Positions 57,021 through 64,000 of a stretch of DNA of 64,000 nt are shown in pieces. The stretch is from assembly GCF_011761985.1 (NCBI RefSeq), contig NZ_JAASQT010000004.1:62001-126000 (forward strand). The letters are read 5' to 3'. Numbering within the stretch: the first letter of the stretch is position 1; every line of letters begins with the position of its first letter. The stretch is from Brevundimonas terrae (GTDB lineage: Bacteria; Pseudomonadota; Alphaproteobacteria; Caulobacterales; Caulobacteraceae). A program made the translations under genes and the position numbers. The notes under the pieces were generated by a model. That model had not been told where the DNA came from, did not search any database, and saw only the letters and a program-made list of their open reading frames with translations.

Positions 57021-58075
57021 ATCTTCGGTTTTGGTGCGTCTTCTGCGCTTGTTGTGCGGTTACGACCTGCGCGTTTGGAGACGTAAAGTGCGGCATCCGC
57101 ACGCTCCATAAGCTCGAACGGGGTTTCTTTCGGCTGACGCGTCGCATAGCCGGTCGAAATGGTCACCACACCCAGATCATCATTGGTCGAACGACGACGC
57201 AGGGCGCGCGAGGCAATATCGACGCGCAAGGTGTTCAGGATATCCTCGACCTGAGCAACGTTTTCCTCGGTAAACGCAATGACGAACTCCTCGCCGCCAT
57301 AACGGGCGCTGATACGCGTTGACGTTGTGATGCGAGCAATCGCGCTGGCCACATAACGCAGAACCTGATCGCCGGTCTGGTGGCCCCAGGTGTCGTTGAA
57401 ACGTTTGAAGTGGTCGATATCGACCACAGCCAGACTGATGGTTGCGCCAGTTAGGTCAACCGAGGCGCACAGAGCCTCCAGCTTTTCGTCAAACGCCTTG
57501 CGGTTGGCAAGGTTGGTAAGTGCGTCCGTCATGGCATCGCGGCGTACCTGTTCAAGGTGCGTGCGCAACTTGTTGACCTCGGTATGCGAGGATTCCAGAC
57601 GTTTTTCGAGGACAACCGTATGGCGCTGGATGCGACGCGTGGCCTTGGACAAGGTCCCCACCAGTTCCACGAGTGGGTTGGGTGGCACGCTTTGGTTCAG
57701 TTGAACCTTGGCGTCCGACAGAGTGTCGGCATACTGGACCTGAATCTCACGAGCCTTGTCTATCGCAATCGCGACGGCGGCGAGTTCGCGGTTTAGAACT
57801 GCACCCGCATCGCGAATTTCTTCGGACAGACGGCTGCGCGGCAGGAACTCCGTCGCCAGCGACTCGGAAACAGCATCCGTGAAGGCTGTATGCATATCCA
57901 GCAGGCGGCGCATTTCTTGCGACAGCGGACTATCAGGCGTCGAAATGTAATGCAGCCACAACTCGAAATTGAGGGGAGTCGGCCAAACCTTGGCAGACTC
58001 CATGGCCTCAATCGCCTGACGGGCTATGGCATAGGCTTGCGGCCCGCGAACAGCGGTATCTACATGCTCACTCAT
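57005..58075 (-). CDS. Diguanylate cyclase (GGDEF domain)
   Basis: Predicted to make c-di-GMP from two GTP. It has 356 residues: an N-terminal region with no known family (about 1-105, starting near NFELWLHYIS), a coiled coil (about 130-185: RRIQRHTVVLEKRLESSHTE), and a GGDEF domain (about 185-345) with DALTNLANRKAFDE, VVDIDHFKRFNDTWGHQTGD and the active-site motif YGGEEFVIAF. The inhibitory I-site RxxD expected nine residues before GGEEF is absent, so product inhibition is not expected. No membrane helix is seen, so it is probably cytoplasmic. No sensory domain is recognised. Confidence 0.92.
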   Translation of the reverse strand: MSEHVDTAVRGPQAYAIARQAIEAMESAKVWPTPLNFELWLHYISTPDSPLSQEMRRLLDMHTAFTDAVSESLATEFLPRSRLSEEIRDAGAVLNRELAAVAIAIDKAREIQVQYADTLSDAKVQLNQSVPPNPLVELVGTLSKATRRIQRHTVVLEKRLESSHTEVNKLRTHLEQVRRDAMTDALTNLANRKAFDEKLEALCASVDLTGATISLAVVDIDHFKRFNDTWGHQTGDQVLRYVASAIARITTSTRISARYGGEEFVIAFTEENVAQVEDILNTLRVDIASRALRRRSTNDDLGVVTISTGYATRQPKETPFELMERADAALYVSKRAGRNRTTSAEDAPKPKIVTTV

Positions 58076-58152
58076 CGGTTCCCCCCGACTACTTCAGGTT
58101 TAACCTAGGGATAATGCGTAACCCGCAGGTTAAGCCCAAAACAAAACTTGTA

Positions 58153-59700
58153 TCAGGCGGGAAGAATGACCGGACGGCGCAGGAATGCAGGGATTTCATC
58201 GCCAAAAGCAGTGCTGTTATGGGCTGGTTCTGCCGATTTTTGCACTTCGGAAGATGACTTACGGTTGTTTCGCCCGCGATTGCGCGAGGGCTGCTCCGCC
58301 TTAGGTGGCGAATCCGCTTCGGGCGTTTCGACGGCTACGGTTTCGATCGCTTCGATAGCCGTTTCGGGTTTGCGGCGCGAACGGCCACGACGCGTACGTC
58401 CTTCCTCTTTCGCTTCGGAAACAGGTGTCTGGACAGTGTCGTCGGTCGGCGCAGTATCGACGGCCAAGACCTCGGCATCCGCTACCTTGGGCTCACGCGT
58501 GCGCTCGCGACGGCTACGGCTCGAGCGACCTTCGCTGCTGCGCGGGCGATCCGAAATGGAGGTAAAGTCCACATCGTCCAGCGGCAGTTCGACAGGGTCT
58601 TTTTTGATGAGCTTCAGAACCTTGTCGAGCGACTTGTCGTCCGACGGGGTCACAATCATGTAGGCGTCACCAGTACGGCCTGCACGGCCTGTACGACCAA
58701 TACGGTGCACATAGTCGTCGGCGTGGTGCGGCACGTCATAGTTGAAGACGTGGCTGACGGCTGGAATGTCCAGACCGCGCGCGGCCACATCCGATGCCAC
58801 CAGAAGCTTCAGATCGCCATTACGGAAATCGGACAGGGTCTTCATGCGCAGGGATTGGTCCAGATCACCGTGGATCGGGGCTGCGTTGAAGCCGTGTACG
58901 GCCAGCGACTTGGCAACGATGTCCACGTCGGACTTGCGGTTACAGAAGACGATACCGTTCTGCACTTCCGAACGCTCGATCAGAAGACGCAGCGCCGTGC
59001 GCTTGGCCTTGGGGTCGGAAACCGGCAGACGGGTAATGTGCTGGGTGATGGTGTCGGCGGTTTGGGCCGGACGAGAGACCTCGATACGGGTCGGGTCTTT
59101 TAGGAACTGTTGCGTCAGACGTGTGATTTCCGGCGGCATGGTGGCCGAGAAGAACAGGGTCTGGCGACGCGGCGGCGTCAGTTTGAAGATACGCTCGATG
59201 TCGGGAATGAAGCCCATGTCCAGCATGCGGTCGGCTTCGTCGACGACCATGATTTCGACGCCGGTCAGAAGGATCTTGCCGCGCTCGAACAGGTCCAGCA
59301 GGCGGCCGGGGGTTGCGATCATCACGTCCACGCCCTTGTTGAGCATGGCGACCTGATCGCCCATCGAAACGCCACCGATCAGCAGCACCCAGTTCAGGCG
59401 CGTCCCCTTGGCGTATTTTGCGAAATTCTCGGCGACCTGATCTGCCAGTTCGCGGGTCGGGCACAGCACAACGGCGCGCGGCATACGGGCGCGGGCGCGG
59501 CCAGACGACAGGCGGTCGATCAGGGGCAGGGTAAAGGCGGCCGTTTTGCCGGTACCGGTCTGGGCGATACCCAGAACATCACGGCCAGCGAGCGCCACTG
59601 GAATGGCCTGCGACTGGATCGGAGTGGCTTCGGTATAGCCGGTATCGGCAATGGCTTGAAGGGTCGTGGGCGAAAGGCCCAGCTTGGAAAACTCGGTCAT
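58153..59700 (-). CDS. DEAD-box ATP-dependent RNA helicase (RhlE-like)
   Basis: Unwinds RNA duplexes in ribosome assembly or mRNA decay. It has 515 residues: Q motif FSKLGLSPTTLQAIADTGY, Walker A AQTGTGKT, PTRELADQVAENFAKYAKG, DEAD in MVVDEADRMLDMGFI, SATMPPEITRL, and the RecA2 motifs VASDVAARGLDIPAVSHV and HRIGRTGRAGRTG. After about residue 375 comes a charged, low-complexity tail (RSSRSRRERTREP, RRGRSRRKPE, NRGRNNRKSS) that likely binds RNA. Positioned alone, with GGDEF 78 bp downstream. Confidence 0.94.
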   Translation of the reverse strand: MTEFSKLGLSPTTLQAIADTGYTEATPIQSQAIPVALAGRDVLGIAQTGTGKTAAFTLPLIDRLSSGRARARMPRAVVLCPTRELADQVAENFAKYAKGTRLNWVLLIGGVSMGDQVAMLNKGVDVMIATPGRLLDLFERGKILLTGVEIMVVDEADRMLDMGFIPDIERIFKLTPPRRQTLFFSATMPPEITRLTQQFLKDPTRIEVSRPAQTADTITQHITRLPVSDPKAKRTALRLLIERSEVQNGIVFCNRKSDVDIVAKSLAVHGFNAAPIHGDLDQSLRMKTLSDFRNGDLKLLVASDVAARGLDIPAVSHVFNYDVPHHADDYVHRIGRTGRAGRTGDAYMIVTPSDDKSLDKVLKLIKKDPVELPLDDVDFTSISDRPRSSEGRSSRSRRERTREPKVADAEVLAVDTAPTDDTVQTPVSEAKEEGRTRRGRSRRKPETAIEAIETVAVETPEADSPPKAEQPSRNRGRNNRKSSSEVQKSAEPAHNSTAFGDEIPAFLRRPVILPA

Positions 59701-59932
59701 AGAGTCCTGATTGGACAGAGGATAACGTCATCGACGTCTTTAGCTGACAGAGCCGCCCCTCGTGGGCGAGCGGGCGGCGCGCATCGCCAATCCTGCTCCG
59801 AGCTTGGGGCGGTATATGGAAAGCCCTACGCCACAGTCAACTATTTTCGGATGCGACGTGACTTCAACTGTCACAATATCGAAACGTCGGTATGGCTATT
59901 CTGCTGTGTTTTCAAAGAATAAGGACGCTTAT

Positions 59933-60313
59933 ATGCGCCCTGGCTTATGGATGTCTGCGATCATGGCTGTGCTGCTGTTCAGTGGCTCCGGCACGCATGC
60001 GCGAGCCCATTCCAGCGATATGGAAGCGGCCTTTGGCAATACGGTATTGAGTCATTATCCGGATGGCGGATGGGTGCGGCACTGGTTCGAACGTGATGGA
60101 AGCTATCGTGCCAGTTTCTCGGATGGGCGCAGCATCAGTGGCAACTGGACGCGCGAAGGCGACAGGCTGTGCCTGAACGATATCCGCCCACGCTTTCTGG
60201 TTTCACGTTTCTGTTCGAAATTCACCCAGGTCCGCCTTGGTGAAAGCTGGGCTGCGCGTGATCCACTGGGGCGTCGTGTTCGAAACGAACTGGTGCGCGG
60301 GCGTAGCCATTAA
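59933..60313 (+). CDS. Small exported protein of unknown function
   Basis: A protein of 126 residues. AAGGA lies eight bases before ATG 59933. The signal peptide MRPGLWMSAIMAVLLFSGSGTHA is followed by a soluble part of about 100 residues with two Cys that could form a disulfide (RLCLND and SRFCSKF), and a WVRHWFERDGSYRASFSDG segment of beta-strand character. The strand pattern resembles small lipocalin-like or DUF-type periplasmic proteins, but I do not recognise a family. It is divergent from the DEAD-box helicase gene and convergent with topA. Confidence 0.65.
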   Translation: MRPGLWMSAIMAVLLFSGSGTHARAHSSDMEAAFGNTVLSHYPDGGWVRHWFERDGSYRASFSDGRSISGNWTREGDRLCLNDIRPRFLVSRFCSKFTQVRLGESWAARDPLGRRVRNELVRGRSH

Positions 60314-60325
60314 GACTACGCCCGC
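60297..60325. terminator. Hairpin after the small exported protein gene and topA
   Basis: A perfect 10-bp stem (60297-60306 with 60316-60325, GCGGGCGTAG/CTACGCCCGC) has a loop containing the TAA stop of the small gene. Few T follow on either strand, so it may be a weak terminator or an mRNA-end stabiliser between the two convergent genes. Confidence 0.5.
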
Positions 60326-60340
60326 GACCTCTAAAGGGCT

Positions 60341-62986
60341 TTAAGCCTCTTCAGCCTTTTTCTTTGCCGGAGCCTTTTTGGCAGCAGGCTTTTTCGCGGC
60401 CGGCTTCTTGGGTGTTGCCGCCTTTGTAGTTGCGGCTTTCTTTGCGGCCGGTTTCTTGGCCGCGGCCTTCTTCTTGGGAGCAGTGCCAGCCTTGGCCGCC
60501 AGCAGTGGCAGGGCCACTTCCAGCGTCATGTCGTCCGGCTCGGTCCCCTTGGGCAGGGTCGCATTGACCTTGTTCCACTTCACATAGGGACCATAGCGTC
60601 CGGCCATAACCTGAACGGCGGCACCGTCCTCGGGGTGGGCACCCAGCTCTTTGAGCGGAGCGGCGGCGGCACCGCGAGCGGCACGACCGGCACGTTTTTC
60701 GGCCAGCAGGGCGACGGCGCGGTTCAGGCCAACGTCAAACACTTCTTCGATGTCCGAGACATTGGCATAGGTGCCATCATGCGCAACGAACGGACCGAAG
60801 CGGCCCAGACCGGCTGTGATCGGCTTGCCGTCTTCGGGGTGTTCGCCCACGACGCGCGGCAGGCTGAGCAGTTTCAGCGCACGTTCCAGATCCAGAGACG
60901 CAGGCGACCATCCCTTGGGCAGGGATGAGCGACGCGGCTTGGCACCTTCTTCGAGGGCTTCGGTTTCCACATAGGGGCCAAAGCGACCGATCTTCAGTTG
61001 CACGGTTTTGCCCGTTACCGGATCGACACCCAGTTCGCGATCACCGCTTTCGCCGCCCTCTGCACCGTCAGGCGATGCAACGGGACGGGTATATTTGCAG
61101 TCCGGATAGCGCGAGCAACCAATGAAGGCACCGTAGCGGCTGGTCTTCAGGCTGAGCTGGCCCTCATTGCAGGTGGGGCACAGACGCGGATCACGGCCAT
61201 CACCTTTGTCAGGGAAGATGTGCGCGCCCAACGCCTCGTTCAGGTGATCGAGGATGGCGGTCGTGCGCAGTTCGCCCGCAGCCTGTGTGGCAGTGTGGAA
61301 GTCGCTCCAGAAGGATCGCAGTAGCGCCTTCCAGTCCAGCTCGCCTGCCGAAACCTCGTCCAGCTGGTCTTCCAGCGCGGCGGTGAAGTCGTATTCGACC
61401 CACTTACCAAAGAACTGTTCGAGGAAGGCAGTGACCAGACGGCCCTTGTCTTCCGGATAGAAGCGGTTCTTGTCCATGCGGACATATTCGCGGTCGCGCA
61501 GGGTGGTCAGGATCGAGGCATAGGTCGACGGACGACCGATACCCAGTTCTTCCAGTTTCTTGACGAGGGTGGCTTCCGAGAAACGCGGGGGCGGTTCGGT
61601 GAAGTGCTGGTCGGTGCGGATGGCTTGGACCTGTGCCTTGGCGCCTTCCTTCAGCGCGGGCAGGCGGCCACCTTCATCCTCGTCCTCGTCCGATGCACCC
61701 TTTTGGCGTTCGTCGCGGCCTTCTTCATAGGCCGCGATAAAGCCGTCAAAGACCACAACCTGACCGGTTGCACGCAGGCCGGTCTGGCCGTCGGGCGTTT
61801 CGATCTCGATGGTCGTGCGGTCCATACGCGCCGATTCCATCTGGGACGCGATCATACGCTTCCAGATCAGCTCGTAGAGGCGCTTGAGATCAGCATCCAG
61901 ATGCACGCTGTCAGGATGGCGCATCATATTGGTGGGGCGAATGGCTTCGTGCGCCTCTTGGGCGTTCTTGGCCTTTACCTTGTAATAGCGCGGCTCGGCA
62001 GGGACATAGGCCGGACCAAAGCGCTCGGCGATGGCTTCGCGGGCCTGTGCGATGCCTTCGGGGGTCACATAGACGCCGTCGGTACGCATATAGGTGATCA
62101 GACCGCCGGTATCATCGACGCCTTCATACAGCTTTTGCGCGGCCTGCATAGTGCGCTGGGCCGTAAAGCCCAGTTTACGAGCGGCTTCCTGTTGCAGGGT
62201 CGAGGTGGTGAAGGGTGGCGAGGGCGAACGCTTGGCCGGTTTCTTCTCGACCGATTTGATCGTGAAGTCGCCGCTGTCGATCGCATAACGGGCAGCGGTC
62301 GCCATGGCCTCGGACACAATATCCAGACGTTGGACGCGCTTGCCTTCGTGTTTGACCAGACGGGTGGTGAAGGGCGGGCTGTCAGCGATCAGGTCTGCTT
62401 CGACCGACCAGTATTCCTGCGGCTTGAAGCGTTCGATTTCCATTTCGCGATCGACAACGATGCGAAGGGCAACCGATTGAACGCGACCCGCCGAGCGGGC
62501 ACCAGGCAGCTTGCGCCACAGTACCGGCGACAGGTTGAAACCGACCAGATAGTCCAGAGCGCGGCGGGCCAGATAGGCCTCGACCAGTTCCATATCCAGT
62601 TGGCGCGGATTGGCCATAGCCTCGAGGACAGCCGACTTGGTGATCGCGTTGAACGTCACGCGCTCGACCGACGTATCCTTCAGGGCCTTCTTCTTGTTCA
62701 GGACTTCCAGAACGTGCCAGCTGATCGCCTCTCCCTCGCGGTCGGGGTCGGTCGCGAGAATAACGCGGTCGGCCTTCTTGGCCTCTTCGGCGATTTCCGA
62801 CAGGCGCTTGGTGGCCTTGGCGTCCACTTCCCACTGCATGGCAAAGTCATCGTCGGGCAGGACCGAGCCATCCTTGGACGGCAAGTCCCGGATATGCCCG
62901 TATGAAGCCAGGACCTTATAGTCCGGCCCCAGATACTTATTGATTGTTTTAGCCTTCGCGGGGCTCTCGACGATGACGAGATTCAT
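60341..62986 (-). CDS. topA: DNA topoisomerase I
   Basis: Relaxes negatively supercoiled DNA. It has 881 residues: a Toprim domain (about 1-120: NLVIVESPAKAKTINKYLG, ILATDPDREGEAISWH with the acidic metal ligands), the catalytic core with Tyr299 in ITYMRTDGVYVT and KLPGARSAGRVQSVALRI, a four-Cys zinc ribbon (CPTCNEGQLSLKTSRYGAF to YPDCKYTRPV), and three or more C-terminal topo repeats (IGRFGPYVETE, LGRFGPFVAHDGTYANVS, AGRYGPYVKWNKVNATLPKG). It ends in a Lys/Ala/Pro-rich histone-H1-like tail (about 838-881). In related bacteria topA and dprA are neighbours, as here. Confidence 0.97.
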   Translation of the reverse strand: MNLVIVESPAKAKTINKYLGPDYKVLASYGHIRDLPSKDGSVLPDDDFAMQWEVDAKATKRLSEIAEEAKKADRVILATDPDREGEAISWHVLEVLNKKKALKDTSVERVTFNAITKSAVLEAMANPRQLDMELVEAYLARRALDYLVGFNLSPVLWRKLPGARSAGRVQSVALRIVVDREMEIERFKPQEYWSVEADLIADSPPFTTRLVKHEGKRVQRLDIVSEAMATAARYAIDSGDFTIKSVEKKPAKRSPSPPFTTSTLQQEAARKLGFTAQRTMQAAQKLYEGVDDTGGLITYMRTDGVYVTPEGIAQAREAIAERFGPAYVPAEPRYYKVKAKNAQEAHEAIRPTNMMRHPDSVHLDADLKRLYELIWKRMIASQMESARMDRTTIEIETPDGQTGLRATGQVVVFDGFIAAYEEGRDERQKGASDEDEDEGGRLPALKEGAKAQVQAIRTDQHFTEPPPRFSEATLVKKLEELGIGRPSTYASILTTLRDREYVRMDKNRFYPEDKGRLVTAFLEQFFGKWVEYDFTAALEDQLDEVSAGELDWKALLRSFWSDFHTATQAAGELRTTAILDHLNEALGAHIFPDKGDGRDPRLCPTCNEGQLSLKTSRYGAFIGCSRYPDCKYTRPVASPDGAEGGESGDRELGVDPVTGKTVQLKIGRFGPYVETEALEEGAKPRRSSLPKGWSPASLDLERALKLLSLPRVVGEHPEDGKPITAGLGRFGPFVAHDGTYANVSDIEEVFDVGLNRAVALLAEKRAGRAARGAAAAPLKELGAHPEDGAAVQVMAGRYGPYVKWNKVNATLPKGTEPDDMTLEVALPLLAAKAGTAPKKKAAAKKPAAKKAATTKAATPKKPAAKKPAAKKAPAKKKAEEA

Positions 62987-63141
62987 GGCGCTCTATTCGA
63001 GGAAACGGGGGCGCGAACGTGGTTGCGACCGATGGATATGTCAATGCGCCTTGAAAACAACGCATGCCGTAACGTGTGTGTTGCATTGAAATGCAACCTA
63101 GGGTTACATATGGTCAAGCTGGGCGCTGTGAGGGAGTGGCT

Positions 63142-63336
63142 ATGCTGGTTTTGCGCAATCAGGTTCAAGCGGGCGAAGTACGGGACAGAGCCTGTGAGGC
63201 GCTGCCCAAGGGTGTCACCCATATCCGTGAGTATGTAGGCAGCATGTCCAGCGAACTGGCGCAAATGGCGCGAGGGCAGGGCGACGAGCGACTGGCATGC
63301 TTGCTGGAGTTGGCGGCGGAAATGGCAAAGCATTGA
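63142..63336 (+). CDS. Small conserved-looking protein, 64 residues
   Basis: AGGGAG lies about five bases before ATG 63142, and the 64-codon frame has normal codon bias for the region. The protein is mostly helical and amphipathic: MLVLRNQVQAGEVRDRACEA, then HIREYVGSMSSELAQMAR and DERLACLLELAAEMAKH. There is no signal peptide or membrane helix. It lies in the gap between the divergent topA gene and dprA, on the opposite strand to both. The function is unknown; the ribosome site and helix periodicity support it being a real gene. Confidence 0.55.
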   Translation: MLVLRNQVQAGEVRDRACEALPKGVTHIREYVGSMSSELAQMARGQGDERLACLLELAAEMAKH

Positions 63337-63359
63337 GCACAAAGCGACACCGTACCCGC

Positions 63360-64000
63360 CTACAGGCCGGAAACCAGTCCACCCGGTAGCAGGGTGGCCC
63401 GATCCGTCAGACTTAGCTCCAGCAGGGCGGCGGCAACCGTGGCGGCGGGCAGGTTCAGATGACGCGACAATTCATCCGTCGCCGTGGGGACGGGCGATAA
63501 CAGGCGTGCGATTTTCTCGATCACATCATGCGCTGGCTCGGCCATGACAGGTTCAAAATCCGGTACGGCGTGTGGCTCGAACAATGAGCGAAGCGTCGTA
63601 AAGGCCCGCTGTACGTCCTCGGCACTTTCGCAAAGGATGGCCCCCTGACGTAACAGGTCATTGGTGCCGCGTGTGCGGGGATCAAGCGGCGATCCGGGCA
63701 CCGCAAACACGTCGCGATTCTGTTCGGCGGCGATGCGTGCGGTAATCAGCGAGCCGGATTTCAGTTCGGCCTCGACCACGATCACACCGCGTGACAGCCC
63801 TGACAATATGCGGTTACGACGTGGAAAATCGCGCGCCTGAGCCCGCATTCCCATCGGGCTTTCCGATACCAGACAGCCGGTCTCGCCGATTTTGGCATGT
63901 AGTTCGGCATTTTCGGGCGGATAGATGTCGTCGATGCCGCCCCCCAGAACGGCGACAGTGCCTGTTTCCTGCGCGCCAGAATGGGCGGCGGTATCAATCC
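63360..64000 (-). CDS. dprA: DNA-processing protein DprA, 5' part outside window
   Basis: Loads RecA on incoming single-stranded DNA during natural transformation. The frame is open from the right edge; the N-terminus is missing. Visible are the Rossmann-fold core motifs GIDTAAHSGAQETGTVAV and LGGGIDDIYPPEN right at the edge, then FPRRNRILSGLSRGVIVVEA, LKSGSLITARIAAEQNRDVFAVPGS and GTNDLLRQGAILCESAEDV. The C-terminal winged-helix-like DML1 domain (about the last 70 codons, LSPVPTATDELSRHLNLPAAT) is also present. An internal ATG at 63854 is not the true start. Confidence 0.95.
   Translation of the reverse strand, partial: IDTAAHSGAQETGTVAVLGGGIDDIYPPENAELHAKIGETGCLVSESPMGMRAQARDFPRRNRILSGLSRGVIVVEAELKSGSLITARIAAEQNRDVFAVPGSPLDPRTRGTNDLLRQGAILCESAEDVQRAFTTLRSLFEPHAVPDFEPVMAEPAHDVIEKIARLLSPVPTATDELSRHLNLPAATVAAALLELSLTDRATLLPGGLVSGL

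Noticed and set aside
61604..62905. A 433-codon plus-strand frame inside topA
   Set aside because: Antisense shadow of topoisomerase I; no ribosome site or domain.

Overview
This window is a stretch of core chromosome from an alphaproteobacterium. The base composition is moderately GC-rich (judged by eye, not counted), and genes are tightly packed with many GTGA/ATGA stop-start overlaps. Several markers point to the order Caulobacterales: a bactofilin, the order lytic transglycosylase-dapA-smpB, a patatin beside 3-hydroxybutyrate dehydrogenase, and an IscR-led suf operon with an extra NifS/IscS-type desulfurase. This placement is an inference from gene content, not a phylogeny. I see no insertion sequence, prophage, CRISPR array, restriction system or toxin-antitoxin pair. 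No stretch longer than about 300 bp lacks a gene or RNA.

Layout. 1-4.9 kb: the N-terminal part of an oligopeptidase B (cut by the window edge), a divergent trypsin-like protease, and three tandem paralogues of an uncharacterised exported TonB-C-like protein. Two of these paralogues are preceded by an almost identical 48-bp hairpin leader. 4.9-12.5 kb: acyl-CoA dehydrogenase, Sua5/TsaC2, patatin plus 3-hydroxybutyrate dehydrogenase, YaaA, a GlcD-type FAD oxidase and a Nudix hydrolase. 12.5-16.9 kb: SPFH/NfeD pair, RNase HI, tatABC and a hexapeptide acetyltransferase. 16.9-19.3 kb: a two-gene module of a processive membrane glycosyltransferase and an outer-membrane barrel. 19.5-23.3 kb: glnB-glnA, tRNA-Leu(UAG) and an APC amino-acid permease. 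23.4-30.4 kb: HrpB helicase, an MHS-type transporter, two RNA methyltransferases and a second membrane glycosyltransferase. 30.5-33.7 kb: TetR regulator plus a BtuFCD/FecBCD-type importer. 33.7-41.8 kb: lytic transglycosylase, dapA, smpB, PBP1A, prfB (with a programmed +1 frameshift) and bactofilin, a cluster for cell wall and translation quality control. 41.9-47.4 kb: Bcp, TyrS, AnmK, an EamA transporter, a DUF6624 lipoprotein and an alpha/beta-hydrolase-fold protein lacking its serine nucleophile. 47.6-57.0 kb: one long run iscR-iscS-sufBCDS-sufT-sufA-metNIQ. 57.0-64.0 kb: diguanylate cyclase, DEAD-box helicase, small secreted protein, topoisomerase I, a 64-residue protein and dprA (cut by the window edge).

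Most of the window is housekeeping. The best candidates for undescribed biology are: the exported TonB-C-like paralogues with their repeated hairpin leaders that also carry the Shine-Dalgarno; the minimal glycosyltransferase plus barrel pair; the apparent coupling of methionine uptake to the SUF operon; and the probable pseudo-hydrolase at 46793-47443.
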